A stretch of 54,405 bases of DNA from an uncultured Verrucomicrobiota bacterium (GCA_937867415.1 CALMKO010000057.1:1-54405), one strand, 5' to 3'; counted from the first letter of the stretch, positions 42,186 to 50,974 are shown. Numbers and translations are program-made. The notes: a model not told the origin generated them from the sequence alone.

Positions 42186-43517
42186 ATGTTAATTGCCCGC
42201 GCGCCTCGATTCCGGTCCAATGGGGCCGTGCGCTACGAAACTATCTCCAACTCGCTTTTCATCCGTAACCGCGTCAATCTCAGGGCGCTATTGAAACCCA
42301 AGAGCATCGTCATTGTACTTTCTAACGACATCTTCCCGACGAATGCGGATGGCACCATGTCCTTCAAACAAAACAGCGACCTCTTCCATCTCAGCGGAAT
42401 CGATCAAGAGGAAACCGCTCTGATTCTCATGCCGGACGCCATCGATCCCAAAGAGCGCGAAATTCTCTTCGTGCGTGAGACCAACGAACATATCGCCGTC
42501 TGGGAGGGCGCCAAGCTGAGCAAGGAACAGGCAACCGCCGTCTCGGGGATCAACCGTGTCGAATGGTCTAACAGCTTTGATGGATTCCTGCACCGGTTGA
42601 TCCCCCAGGCCGATCATATCTATCTGACGACAAACGAGCATCTCCGTGCCAGCGTAGTGGTGGAAACACGCAACGCGCGCTTCATCCGCGATTGCCAGGC
42701 ACGCTACCCGCTCCACCGCTACGAGCGGCTCGCCCAGCTCATGCACCAGCTGCGCATGACCAAGGATGCCGAGGAGCTGCGCCTCCTCAGCAAAGCCTGT
42801 GACATCACGGAAGCAGGCGTTCGCCGCGTGCTTGGCTTTATCAAGCCAGGCGTTGGCGAGTGGGAAATCGAGGCCGAGCTGCTTCATGAATTCGTCCGCC
42901 GAGGTTCCAGGGGATTTGCCTATTCACCGATCATCGGGTCCGGGCTCAACGCCTGTGTGCTCCACTACCTCAGCAATGACAAGATCTGCCAGGACGGTGA
43001 AATGGTCCTGATGGACGTAGCTGCGGAATGTTGTGGCTGGAATGCCGACCTCACTCGCACGGTGCCGGTGAACGGCCGCTTCACGAAGCGACAGCGGCAG
43101 GTTTATGATGCCGTGCTGCGTGCATTTCATGAGCTGAATGGTCTCGTCCGCCCGGGGAACACTCCGCTCGACTACCACCAGCAAGTCATCGAAGTCATGG
43201 AGCGCGAGCTTGTGAATCTCGGACTCTTCACCGCAAGCGAGGCCAAGGCCCAGGGGCCGGACAAGCCGCTGGTGAAAAAATACTTCATGCACGGCACCTC
43301 CCACCACCTGGGACTCGACGTGCATGATGTAGCCCCGCCACACCAGCCCTTTGCCGCGGGCATGGTCTTCACCATCGAACCCGGTATCTATATCCGTGAG
43401 GAGAACCTCGGCGTCCGGCTTGAGAATGATATCTTCATCGCCAATGACCGCAACATCGACCTCATGTCAAGCATCCCAATTGAAGCTGAAGAAATCGAGG
43501 ATTTGATGAACCGTTGA
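42186..43517 (+). CDS. Xaa-Pro aminopeptidase (aminopeptidase P, M24B)
   Basis: This is a 443-residue cytoplasmic peptidase that removes the N-terminal residue before proline. The N-terminal domain (~1-170, FKQNSDLFHLSGI and REILFVRETNEH) is followed by the pita-bread catalytic domain. The five metal ligands are visible: two Asp in VLMDVAAECCGWNADLTRTVPV, His in GTSHHLGLDVHD, Glu in TIEPGIYIREEN and Glu in VRLENDIFI. The ATG at 42186 was taken as start, although a GTG at 42228 is possible. It lies 105 bases after the GH146-like gene. A proline- or hydroxyproline-releasing peptidase fits the hydroxyproline theme upstream, but aminopeptidase P is also a common housekeeping enzyme. Confidence 0.93.
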   Translation: MLIARAPRFRSNGAVRYETISNSLFIRNRVNLRALLKPKSIVIVLSNDIFPTNADGTMSFKQNSDLFHLSGIDQEETALILMPDAIDPKEREILFVRETNEHIAVWEGAKLSKEQATAVSGINRVEWSNSFDGFLHRLIPQADHIYLTTNEHLRASVVVETRNARFIRDCQARYPLHRYERLAQLMHQLRMTKDAEELRLLSKACDITEAGVRRVLGFIKPGVGEWEIEAELLHEFVRRGSRGFAYSPIIGSGLNACVLHYLSNDKICQDGEMVLMDVAAECCGWNADLTRTVPVNGRFTKRQRQVYDAVLRAFHELNGLVRPGNTPLDYHQQVIEVMERELVNLGLFTASEAKAQGPDKPLVKKYFMHGTSHHLGLDVHDVAPPHQPFAAGMVFTIEPGIYIREENLGVRLENDIFIANDRNIDLMSSIPIEAEEIEDLMNR

Positions 43518-43529
43518 GTCATTTTCCAT

Positions 43530-43584
43530 CCCGCCGCAGTTTTTTTGGCAGGTCGGAGGCTTTCCGTCCTTGCCGTGCGGCGGG
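43530..43584 (+). terminator. Strong hairpin after the aminopeptidase P gene
   Basis: CCCGCCGCA (43530-43538) and TGCGGCGGG (43576-43584) form a perfect 9-bp stem closing a loop that can itself fold (TCGGA/TCCG and GGCA/TGCC). The T-rich CTTCTTTGTC follows. It lies 12 bases after the stop codon. A further 6-3-6 inverted repeat, TGTTAG-TTT-CTAACA, is at 43610-43624. Confidence 0.6.
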
Positions 43585-43840
43585 CTTCTTTGTCACCAGA
43601 GGCGAACTCTGTTAGTTTCTAACAAAATCCTCAGAGGCTTGAGCAGGCCGTCGGATTGAGGAAGCTTTGCTTGGGTGTCGTGGTGCGCATTTTCCCACAA
43701 CTTCTCGGAATAACGGCATGACTGCTCACCTGGGCATGACCGCTTCATGCTGCGGAAAACCCAGCGGACAACGCAAACATCACGGAAGATGGGCGTGCTC
43801 GCAAGTCATCGGAGATCAGGGACTTCAACGCCGGCCTGCC

Positions 43841-44041
43841 ATGATCCGGTTGCTGGACACGGATACTTTCATCCTGCTGCTGCGCGGCACGGCTTTGGTC
43901 CGCCCGCGAACTGCGCGGGAAAAGTCCGTCACCGCAGCGGCAAAGCGGATTCGCGGACGCTGCCAAAAAGAAGCACGCGAGTTCCGCCGCGTCGCGGATC
44001 TGGAAGTGCAGGATTGGGCATGCACATCCCCGGCGTCATGA
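43841..44041 (+). pseudogene. vapC: vapC (PIN-domain toxin) remnant with in-frame internal deletion
   Basis: This is a 66-codon frame from the ATG at 43841. It opens like a full VapC toxin (MIRLLDTDTFILLLRGTAL, with the first PIN aspartate in LLDTDT) and after ~42 residues runs directly into the C-terminal strand of the same family (EAREFRRVADLEVQDWA). The middle ~65-75 residues, including the other catalytic acids, are missing, so it cannot be a working RNase. No VapB antitoxin was recognised upstream. The remaining bases of the 43,518-44,144 gap hold only the hairpins already described. The family match is from recognition of both ends; no alignment was run. Confidence 0.55.
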
Positions 44042-44144
44042 CCAAGGGACGCCCCTTGAATCATGGCAGCTACTCGCCGCATTTCGCCACCAAGCGGAAG
44101 CCAGGGCTTCCCTCCGGCCGCAGAGTCGTTTATGAATCCGGAAG

Positions 44145-46313
44145 ATGATCGAAGGTTTGCCCGGTTTCCTGTGCGTCCGTTTCCTCACCGCTCTGGCACT
44201 GGCCGGGGCGTCATCGACGATCCGCGCCGCTGATCCGTTAGAACTGTTTGCTCCGCAAGCGACGTTTTACGCCGGGGCCATGGAAACATTCGCCAGCGTG
44301 GTGGATGGTGTGGAAACCGGGCCGGGCGGCTGGTCGGTCGCGGGCGGCACGACCAAGCCGCAGAGCCTCGTTGTCAACTGCCTCCGCCCGGTGGAAGCGG
44401 CTGAGTTGGACGTCTCATTGTTTTTCCTCGCGGGCAAGCCATTCAATCCGATGGCGGAGTTCACCCTTTCCTTCACAAACGATGAAGAGCCCTCGCTCGA
44501 GGGAAATTGGCAGCCGCTCGAAATCCTTCGTTTCAACAGCCAGGCCACCACGCTGGAGCGGATCAGCAGCTCCGGCCTGCGCGCCGCGCGGATTCCTTAC
44601 AACGTCAATGGCGGCGTGCCCGATGAGATTTACCGCATCACCGCCGTGCTTCCCGGCAGGCGGGCCACCGGTTTCCGGGTCGATACCATCCCGGTGCCTC
44701 TCACCCAGGATGGACGGCTCGTCGGCCTCAGTTGGTATGCGCCCCATGATTTCACTCTCACCGAGTTCCGGGTCGCCATCCATCAGCGGGAAACAACCAA
44801 TATCGCCCACTACCAACCGGCCCGCAGCAGTCACCCACTTTACCTGAATCCGGATCGCACCCGGCTCCGCGCCGAGGCTCTCACTGATGGTTTGCCTGCC
44901 ACCATCGCCCACCCGGGGAAGCTGCCGCCTGATAGCGGGTTTTTCTACGAAATCGATCTCGGGCGGATCTGCAAACTCGATCACATCGGGCTGCGTACCC
45001 GTGGCGATGAGCAGTTCGAGCGCTTCACTCGCGTCCAAGTCAGCCTGTTCACGACCGCCCCGGATCGTGGTGCCGCCGCCACATGGCAGGGAATGGCGCG
45101 GGCCGATGGCAAGCACCCGCCTCCAGGAGCGGTGGAAACTCTCGTTCCAGCCGATGGAAATGGGGAATTCAGCGCCCGCTACCTGCGCATCTCGTCGGAC
45201 AGTCCCCTCCCCTATTCTCCGCAATTGGCCGAGGTGGAGGTGTATGAAAGCCGCTGCCCTGAGATTGTCGCGGCAGTGGCGGATGGACGGGAAATTCCGG
45301 TGGTCGCGCCGCTGGTGATTCCTCCCGGCACGAAGCGTCTCTCGCTGCGCGTGCAAATCCCGGGGATCGGGTTGCCGCCCGGCGATTGGTTCCGCTGGCG
45401 CGTGCGGAATGACATGGGAGATTGGCGGACATCCCGCTTGTGGACCCTCGACATGGCCTGCCCGCCACCGGGGCAATCCGTCTTCGAGGCACAGGCCCTC
45501 CACAGTGACCGCCAGTGGGATGCCACGGTGCTGCGCCTGCCGATTCTGGTCCGCCAGCATTTCTGGATGTCCGGCTGGTTCCAATGGTCATCCGCACTTG
45601 TCATGGCCGGATTGGCCACAGGCACCGGCATCTTCTGGTCGCGTCGCCGCGCCGCCCGCCAGTTGACCCGCATGAAGGCGGAGGCAGCCCTCTCCACCGA
45701 ACGCGCCAGGATCGCCCGCGACATGCACGACGAAGTCGGCGGCAAGCTCGCCCGGCTTTCGCTGCTCGGTGAAATTGTCCTTCATGGTCAACAAACATCC
45801 ACCCAGGCCAGCCCCCAACTGACCGCACTGACCCGCGGCGTGCGCGAGGTGGCGGTGGAACTCGAACAGGTCATTTGGTCGCTCAGCCCGAAACACGACC
45901 TCATGGCTGACCTCGTCCGCCATATCTATCAATACGCCGAGGACTTTTTCGCGGATACTCCGGTGATCTGTCGTTTCGGGCCGATGGCCGACATTCCTCC
46001 GGATATCAAACTGCGCCCGGAACCACGCAACGCACTCTTCCGCTCCTTCAAGGAGGCCGTCGCCAACATCCTCAAACACGCACACACCAACACCGCGCAA
46101 ATCGACGTCCGCTATGACGAGGGCTTTATGGAAATCCGAGCGGCGGACAAAGGATGCGGCTTTGATTCCGCCGCTTTGAAATCATCCACCGACCGCAATG
46201 GATTGACGAACATGCATGAGCGCATGAATTCGATCGGCGGCACCTGTGCCATCCAAAGCGGGCCCTCGGGCACCACCGTCATCCTGCGCTGGAAAGTTAT
46301 AGCAGGCGGGTGA
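44145..46313 (+). CDS. Membrane histidine kinase with discoidin-like and Y_Y_Y-like sensor domains
   Basis: This is a 722-residue two-component sensor. A signal or anchor segment (~10-28) is followed by a large extracytoplasmic part. That part has a beta-sandwich (~35-210), an F5/8 type C-like domain (~215-370: FFYEIDLGRICKLDHIGLRT, ARYLRISSD, LAEVEVYES) and a Y_Y_Y-like domain (~380-470) ending in the typical ILVRQHFWMSGWFQW before the membrane helix (~481-498). The kinase is of the NarL/HisKA_3 class: phospho-accepting His528 in ERARIARDMHDEVGGKLARLS, then a HATPase (EAVANILKHAHTN, ADKGCGFD, GLTNMHERM). It probably binds a glycan outside the cytoplasm. The response regulator gene follows by 55 bases and fucosidase genes come next, so a fucosylated ligand is a reasonable guess. 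Confidence 0.9.
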   Translation: MIEGLPGFLCVRFLTALALAGASSTIRAADPLELFAPQATFYAGAMETFASVVDGVETGPGGWSVAGGTTKPQSLVVNCLRPVEAAELDVSLFFLAGKPFNPMAEFTLSFTNDEEPSLEGNWQPLEILRFNSQATTLERISSSGLRAARIPYNVNGGVPDEIYRITAVLPGRRATGFRVDTIPVPLTQDGRLVGLSWYAPHDFTLTEFRVAIHQRETTNIAHYQPARSSHPLYLNPDRTRLRAEALTDGLPATIAHPGKLPPDSGFFYEIDLGRICKLDHIGLRTRGDEQFERFTRVQVSLFTTAPDRGAAATWQGMARADGKHPPPGAVETLVPADGNGEFSARYLRISSDSPLPYSPQLAEVEVYESRCPEIVAAVADGREIPVVAPLVIPPGTKRLSLRVQIPGIGLPPGDWFRWRVRNDMGDWRTSRLWTLDMACPPPGQSVFEAQALHSDRQWDATVLRLPILVRQHFWMSGWFQWSSALVMAGLATGTGIFWSRRRAARQLTRMKAEAALSTERARIARDMHDEVGGKLARLSLLGEIVLHGQQTSTQASPQLTALTRGVREVAVELEQVIWSLSPKHDLMADLVRHIYQYAEDFFADTPVICRFGPMADIPPDIKLRPEPRNALFRSFKEAVANILKHAHTNTAQIDVRYDEGFMEIRAADKGCGFDSAALKSSTDRNGLTNMHERMNSIGGTCAIQSGPSGTTVILRWKVIAGG

Positions 46314-46368
46314 AGCAGCGATTTCCTCGCTTGCACTCCTCGGGTTGTCTGCCCCATGGTGCACACAC

Positions 46369-47004
46369 ATGAGCATCCGGGTATCCATTGTGGAAGACGA
46401 CGCCGCTTACCGCTGCATGCTCGAGACGCACCTGAACCAGTCTCCGGACGTCCGCTGCGTGAGCACTTACGGTGACCCCCGCGAGGCGCTGCGGCGATTG
46501 CCCATGGAAAAACCGGATGTGGTGTTGATGGATTTGCAGTTGCCAGGCTTGACCGGCACCGAGTGCATTGCGGCGCTGCGGGCCGAGTATCCGGGCTTGC
46601 AGGCGATCATGCTCACCGTCTTCGAGCAGGACGAACAAGTCTTCCAAGCCCTCGCCGCAGGGGCGTGCGGCTACCTCGTCAAGCGCACGCCACCCGCCCG
46701 GATTTTGGAAGCCATTCGCGAAGTGCAGCAAGGAGGCTCACCCATGTCTGCCCACATCGCACGCTGCGTCGTCGAAGCATTCCGCAAACCACCACCGCCC
46801 AAACAAGGTGAGGCGGAGGATTTCCAGTTGTCGCCACGGGAACGGGAAATTCTCGATCTCCTCGCCCAAGGACTGCTGCTCAAGGAAATCGCCCAGCATT
46901 TTTCCGTGAGTCACTCCACCGTCCAGACTCACATCGGGCGGATCTATAAAAAGCTCCATGTGCACTCACGCTCCCAGGCCGTTGCCCGCTTGAAACAACA
47001 ATGA
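46369..47004 (+). CDS. NarL/FixJ-type response regulator
   Basis: This is a 211-residue DNA-binding regulator paired with the kinase at 44145. The receiver domain (1-125) has IVEDD at 7-11, phospho-acceptor Asp55 in VVLMDLQLPG and Lys105 in GYLVKR. The LuxR-type helix-turn-helix (~148-211) contains LSPREREILDLLAQGLLLKEIAQ and VQTHIGRIYKKL. The ATG at 46369 starts the conserved fold directly; an upstream in-frame codon adds eight residues of no family similarity. Its likely target is the 25-bp palindrome 44 bases after its stop (47048-47072) and the near-identical copy at 50975-50999. Confidence 0.95.
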   Translation: MSIRVSIVEDDAAYRCMLETHLNQSPDVRCVSTYGDPREALRRLPMEKPDVVLMDLQLPGLTGTECIAALRAEYPGLQAIMLTVFEQDEQVFQALAAGACGYLVKRTPPARILEAIREVQQGGSPMSAHIARCVVEAFRKPPPPKQGEAEDFQLSPREREILDLLAQGLLLKEIAQHFSVSHSTVQTHIGRIYKKLHVHSRSQAVARLKQQ

Positions 47005-47047
47005 TCGCCCTCACGGCGGCACGGAAGGAACCTGCGGACCGATCCGG

Positions 47048-47072
47048 TGTCATGTGTTTGCACGACATGACA
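47048..47072. promoter_or_regulatory. 25-bp palindrome, copy 1 (TGTCATGT-N9-ACATGACA)
   Basis: Perfect 8-base arms flank the spacer GTTTGCACG. The site lies between the response regulator gene and the first fucosidase gene, 86 bases before the latter's ATG. The copy at 50975-50999 differs at one base of the 25. The length and symmetry fit a dimeric LuxR/NarL-type regulator; the binding protein is inferred. Confidence 0.7.
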
Positions 47073-47158
47073 GACAGGCGGGATTGCACGAATTTACAGG
47101 AGTGCCGCTTGCATGAGCGTTCCTGCCTGCCATCCGTCACCCAATACGCTCGCCAAAG

Positions 47159-48907
47159 ATGACTCTGCCTCGCCACTCCCGAATTCTTTCCTCTCTTGCC
47201 GCCCTCACCCTGCATTCACTTGCCCTGCCGCTTGTTTCCCCGCTGTATGCCGCCGAATCCGTCGCCGCGCCCGACCTACAATGGTGGCGCGATGGCCGCT
47301 TCGGCATGTTCATCCACTGGGGACCCGCTGCCATCGGCGGCCAGGAAATCAGTTGGTCGCGCGGTGCCATCGGACCGGCGAAATATGATAGCTTCTACAA
47401 GGAGTTCAATCCGGTGAAGTTCAATCCCGACGAGTGGGTCGCCATCGCCAAGGCGGCGGGCATGAAATACATCGTGCTCACCGCCAAACATCACGACGGC
47501 TTCATGCTCTGGCCCAGCAAGACCCGCGACTATCACATCGGCCTCACCCCCTTCAAACGTGATGTGGTCGGTGAGCTCGCCGTCGCCGCAAAAAAAGCCG
47601 ATATCCCGTTCTGCGTTTACTACTCGCCCGGCGATTGGAGCGATCCGGACTGCCGCCACCCGCAAAACAACCCGAAATACGCCGAGCGCATGCACCAGCA
47701 GATCACCGAGTTGCTCACCAACTACGGCCGCATCCCGCTCGTCTGGATCGACTTCGACGGACAACCCAGCCCGGCCCATCCACGCGAGACGGCCACCCTC
47801 ATGCGCAAGCTCCAGCCGGGCGTGCTCATCACTAACCGCCTCGAAGCCATGACCCCCGATGAATCCCACGGCCGCGTCGGCCCCTGGGGCGACTATGCCA
47901 CGCCGGAACAACAGGTCGGCGGCTACGGCGACGATGTGCCTTGGGAAACCTGCATGACCATCGCCGGCCAATGGAACTGGCGGCCGAATGATCCGGTGAA
48001 ATCGCTCGATCACTGCCTGCGCGTGCTTATCAGCACCATCGGTGGTGATGGCAACCTGCTCTTCAACGTCGGCCCGAAACCCGATGGCGAAATCGAACCG
48101 GAACAAGTCGCCCGGCTCAAGGAAATGGGGGCTTGGTTGCAGAACAACAGCGAGGCCGTCTATGGCACTCGCGGCGGCCCCTGGCATCCCACGACATCCT
48201 ACGCAGCCACCCGCACCAAGGACGCCATCTACCTCCACGTCTTCGGCCAGCCGAACATGCCCTTCAGCCTGCCAGCCCTGCCATCCAAAGTCGCCTCGGC
48301 AAAATTGTTAGATGGCACACCGGTAGAGTTCGGTCAAAGCGATCTCGCCTTCACCGTCGCCCTCCCACCCGCGAAAATGGACCCGCTGATTTCGGTGGTA
48401 AAACTCACCCTCGAGGACAACCCGCTTTCCCTCGCCGCGATCCCGCCGCTGTCCGCCACCGGTTCCTTCGCCTACCGCAAACCCGCCACCGCCTCAAGCA
48501 ACATCGCCGCCCGCTACATGCACACACCCGCCGCCGCCTTCGATGACAACCCGCGCACCTACTGGACGCCCGGCCGCGACGAGGATCTGGCGGATTCCCT
48601 CTATGGCAAGACCTTCCATTCCATCACTCCCGAACGCCCGCTCTGGCTGCGCGAAAGCTGGCTCGCAGTCGATTTGCAGGAGCCCAAAACCGTCACCCGC
48701 ATGCGCATCGGCGATGGCTGGGCCCCGGTGAAGGAATGGAAGGTGGAATACCTCAAAGACGGCACCTGGCAAGAAGCGGTCAAAGGCACCACCATCGGCG
48801 AAAAATTGCTCGATGTCACCCTGCCAAAACCCGTCACCGGCCAAAAATTCCGGCTCTCCCTCAAAGCGAACGAGCGCACCGCCATCCGCGAATGGCAGCT
48901 CTTCTGA
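47159..48907 (+). CDS. GH29-family alpha-L-fucosidase with C-terminal F5/8 type C domain (copy 1)
   Basis: This is a 582-residue exported retaining fucosidase. A signal peptide (~1-32) leads into the GH29 barrel: RFGMFIHWGP (48-57), AKHHDGF (109-115, fucose-binding histidines intact), the nucleophile Asp198 in VWIDFDG, and GDGNLLFNVGPKPDG near 295-310. A beta domain (~340-430) and a discoidin domain (~445-582: ATASSNIAARYMHTPAAAFDDN, WLAVDLQEPKTVTRMRIG) follow. It should remove terminal L-fucose from glycans in the periplasm or outside the cell. It lies directly downstream of the kinase/regulator pair and its palindromic site, and is followed by a paralogue 108 bases later. Confidence 0.93.
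   Translation: MTLPRHSRILSSLAALTLHSLALPLVSPLYAAESVAAPDLQWWRDGRFGMFIHWGPAAIGGQEISWSRGAIGPAKYDSFYKEFNPVKFNPDEWVAIAKAAGMKYIVLTAKHHDGFMLWPSKTRDYHIGLTPFKRDVVGELAVAAKKADIPFCVYYSPGDWSDPDCRHPQNNPKYAERMHQQITELLTNYGRIPLVWIDFDGQPSPAHPRETATLMRKLQPGVLITNRLEAMTPDESHGRVGPWGDYATPEQQVGGYGDDVPWETCMTIAGQWNWRPNDPVKSLDHCLRVLISTIGGDGNLLFNVGPKPDGEIEPEQVARLKEMGAWLQNNSEAVYGTRGGPWHPTTSYAATRTKDAIYLHVFGQPNMPFSLPALPSKVASAKLLDGTPVEFGQSDLAFTVALPPAKMDPLISVVKLTLEDNPLSLAAIPPLSATGSFAYRKPATASSNIAARYMHTPAAAFDDNPRTYWTPGRDEDLADSLYGKTFHSITPERPLWLRESWLAVDLQEPKTVTRMRIGDGWAPVKEWKVEYLKDGTWQEAVKGTTIGEKLLDVTLPKPVTGQKFRLSLKANERTAIREWQLF
48047..48096 (+). repeat. 50-base exact repeat shared by the two fucosidase genes
   Basis: This stretch is identical to 49910-49959 and encodes the DGNLLFNVGPKPDGEIE region of both GH29 genes. 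Many other segments of the two genes are nearly identical at DNA level, for example around 48641-48700 and 50501-50560. This points to a rather recent tandem duplication or gene conversion. Confidence 0.85.
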
Positions 48908-49015
48908 AACCGGAATTCGAAGTGGCGGAAATGGCCTTCAAGGATGGAATTCGGATTGCCGCCACTGATAAATGACATATCTAACACAATTTAATACGAT
49001 TTATTGAAATCCCTC

Positions 49016-50773
49016 ATGACTCTGAAATCAATCGCCCTCACTCTCGCACTCTCCTGTCTCCTGCCGGGCCTCCGTGCGGAAACACCCGCAGTCGCTCCGC
49101 CAGATCTCAAATGGTGGCGCGACGCCCGCTTCGGCATGTTCATCCATTGGGGGCCGGTCTCGATCACCGGCGGGGAAATCAGCTTTTCCCGCGCCAAGTC
49201 CAATCCCTACGCCCCACATGGTTTCGGTGCCACACCGGTCGATGTTTATGATAATCTCTACAAACAATTCAACCCGGTCAAATTCAATGCCGACGAATGG
49301 GTCGCCACCGCCAAGGCAGCGGGCATGAAATACATGGTGCTCACCGCCAAACATTGCGACAGCTTCCTGCTCTGGGACTCGAAGACCGATGACTATAACA
49401 TCATGAACACCCCCTTCGGCCGCGATGTGGTCAAGGAACTCTCCACCGCCGCCAACAAGGCGGGCCTCCCGTTCTGCGTGTATTTCTGCCCGGGCGATTG
49501 GAAGGACCCGGACTGCCGACACCCGGAAAACAACCCGCGCTTCGTCGAGCGCATGCACGCCCAACTCACCGAGTTACTCACCCAATACGGCAAAATCCCG
49601 CTGATCTGGTTTGATTTCGATGGCCACCCATGCCCGTCCAAGCCCGAGGAAACCGCCACCCTCGTCCGCAAACTCCAGCCGGGTGTGATCCTGACCAACC
49701 GCCTCGAAGCGATGACTCCAGACGAATCCCACGGCCACATCGGCAAATGCGGCGACTACGCCACGCCGGAACAATTCGTCGGCGGCTATGGCGACGACGT
49801 CCCCTGGGAAACCTGCATGACCATCGGCAACCAGTGGTCGTGGCGGCCGAACGATCCCATCAAACCGCTCGACCACTGCCTGCGAGTGCTCGTCGGCACC
49901 GTCGGTGGCGATGGCAACCTGCTCTTCAACGTCGGCCCGAAACCCGATGGCGAAATCGAGCCGGCACAAGTCTCCCGCCTTAAGGAAATGGGAACCTGGT
50001 TGCAGAAAAACGGTGAGTCCGTCTATGCCACCCGCGGCGGGCCATGGCTGCCCACGCCATGGTATGCCAGCACCCGCACCAAGGACGCCGCCTATCTACA
50101 GATCTTCGGCAAACCCACCATGCCGTTCAGCCTCCCTCGGCTTCCCAGCAAGGTGACCTCGGCCACCTTGTTAGATGGTACACCCGTGGAGGTGGGACAA
50201 AACGACATCGCCTTCACGCTCGCCGTGCCTGCGGAGAAGATGGACCCGTCCATCACCGTGGTGAAACTCACCTTCGAACAAAGCCCGCTTTCCCTCAGCC
50301 CCATCCCGCCTGCCTCGACCACCGGCTCGCTCGCTTACCGCAAACCTGCCGCGGCATCCAGCAGTGTTGCAGCACAATACATGCACAAGGCGGATGCCGC
50401 CTTCGATGACAACCCCCATACATTCTGGTCGCCCGGCCGCGATGAGAAAGTCGCGGATGCCATCTACGGCAAAACCTTCGCCGCCATCAAACCCGACCGC
50501 CCGCTATGGCTGCGCGAAAGCTGGCTCGCCGTCGATTTGCAGGAACCCAAAACCGTCACCCGCATGCTCATCGGCGATGGCTGGTCGCCGGTAAAGGAAT
50601 GGAAGGTGGAATACCTGAAGGATGGCAGCTGGCACGAGGCAATGAATGGCACCACCATCGGACTGAAAATGGAAGTCACCCTGCCCAAGCCGGTCACCGG
50701 CCAAAAATTCCGGCTCTCCCTCAAAGCTGACGACCGCACCGCCATCCGCGAGTGGCAGTTGTTCTCACATTGA
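49016..50773 (+). CDS. GH29-family alpha-L-fucosidase-like protein (copy 2), altered active-site motif
   Basis: This is a 585-residue exported paralogue of the gene at 47159, with the same order of GH29 barrel, beta domain and C-terminal discoidin domain. The start is the ATG at 49016 (MTLKSIALTLALSCLLPGLRA signal peptide); a TTG four codons earlier is less likely. The nucleophile Asp200 (IWFDFDG) is kept. The fucose-binding motif AKHHDGF is changed to AKHCDSF (~111-117), replacing the second histidine with cysteine and the glycine with serine. There is also an insertion of about 20 residues after SFSRAKS (~61-80) near the active-site entrance. It may therefore act on a different sugar or be inactive. 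It probably shares the transcript of copy 1. Confidence 0.9.
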   Translation: MTLKSIALTLALSCLLPGLRAETPAVAPPDLKWWRDARFGMFIHWGPVSITGGEISFSRAKSNPYAPHGFGATPVDVYDNLYKQFNPVKFNADEWVATAKAAGMKYMVLTAKHCDSFLLWDSKTDDYNIMNTPFGRDVVKELSTAANKAGLPFCVYFCPGDWKDPDCRHPENNPRFVERMHAQLTELLTQYGKIPLIWFDFDGHPCPSKPEETATLVRKLQPGVILTNRLEAMTPDESHGHIGKCGDYATPEQFVGGYGDDVPWETCMTIGNQWSWRPNDPIKPLDHCLRVLVGTVGGDGNLLFNVGPKPDGEIEPAQVSRLKEMGTWLQKNGESVYATRGGPWLPTPWYASTRTKDAAYLQIFGKPTMPFSLPRLPSKVTSATLLDGTPVEVGQNDIAFTLAVPAEKMDPSITVVKLTFEQSPLSLSPIPPASTTGSLAYRKPAAASSSVAAQYMHKADAAFDDNPHTFWSPGRDEKVADAIYGKTFAAIKPDRPLWLRESWLAVDLQEPKTVTRMLIGDGWSPVKEWKVEYLKDGSWHEAMNGTTIGLKMEVTLPKPVTGQKFRLSLKADDRTAIREWQLFSH

Positions 50774-50844
50774 TGGTCGCTGACTGTGACGGAGTGAGCC
50801 GACAAAAACGGCGCTGAGCGATGAGATCCCTACCCACCTCGAAA

Positions 50845-50903
50845 GCGCTGTAACTTCCCGCCGCGGGTTGCATGTGCCGATTCAAACCCGTAACATCCAG
50901 CGC
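50845..50903. terminator. Nested inverted repeats downstream of the fucosidase pair
   Basis: An outer stem GCGCTG/CAGCGC (50845-50850 with 50898-50903) encloses an inner stem CGGGTT/AACCCG (50864-50869 with 50885-50890). The resulting 59-base foldable element starts 71 bases after the second fucosidase stop and ends 71 bases before the next palindrome. It is probably a terminator or leader structure. The rest of the 50,774-51,036 gap holds only the palindrome. Confidence 0.4.
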
Positions 50904-50974
50904 CGTGGGTCATCATCGTCTTGGCTGGCTTGCCGCCACGGTGGCAGTGCTTTGCCACGCCCGTCCGATTTCCA

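Noticed and set aside
44058-44148. Open frame after the vapC remnant, considered as a small gene before the kinase
   Set aside because: It overlaps the kinase start, has no ribosome-binding site and no recognisable motif.
50860-50890. TTCAAACCC-like T-arm sequence, considered as a tRNA end
   Set aside because: No acceptor stem, anticodon arm or D-arm could be placed around it; it is part of the nested hairpin element.
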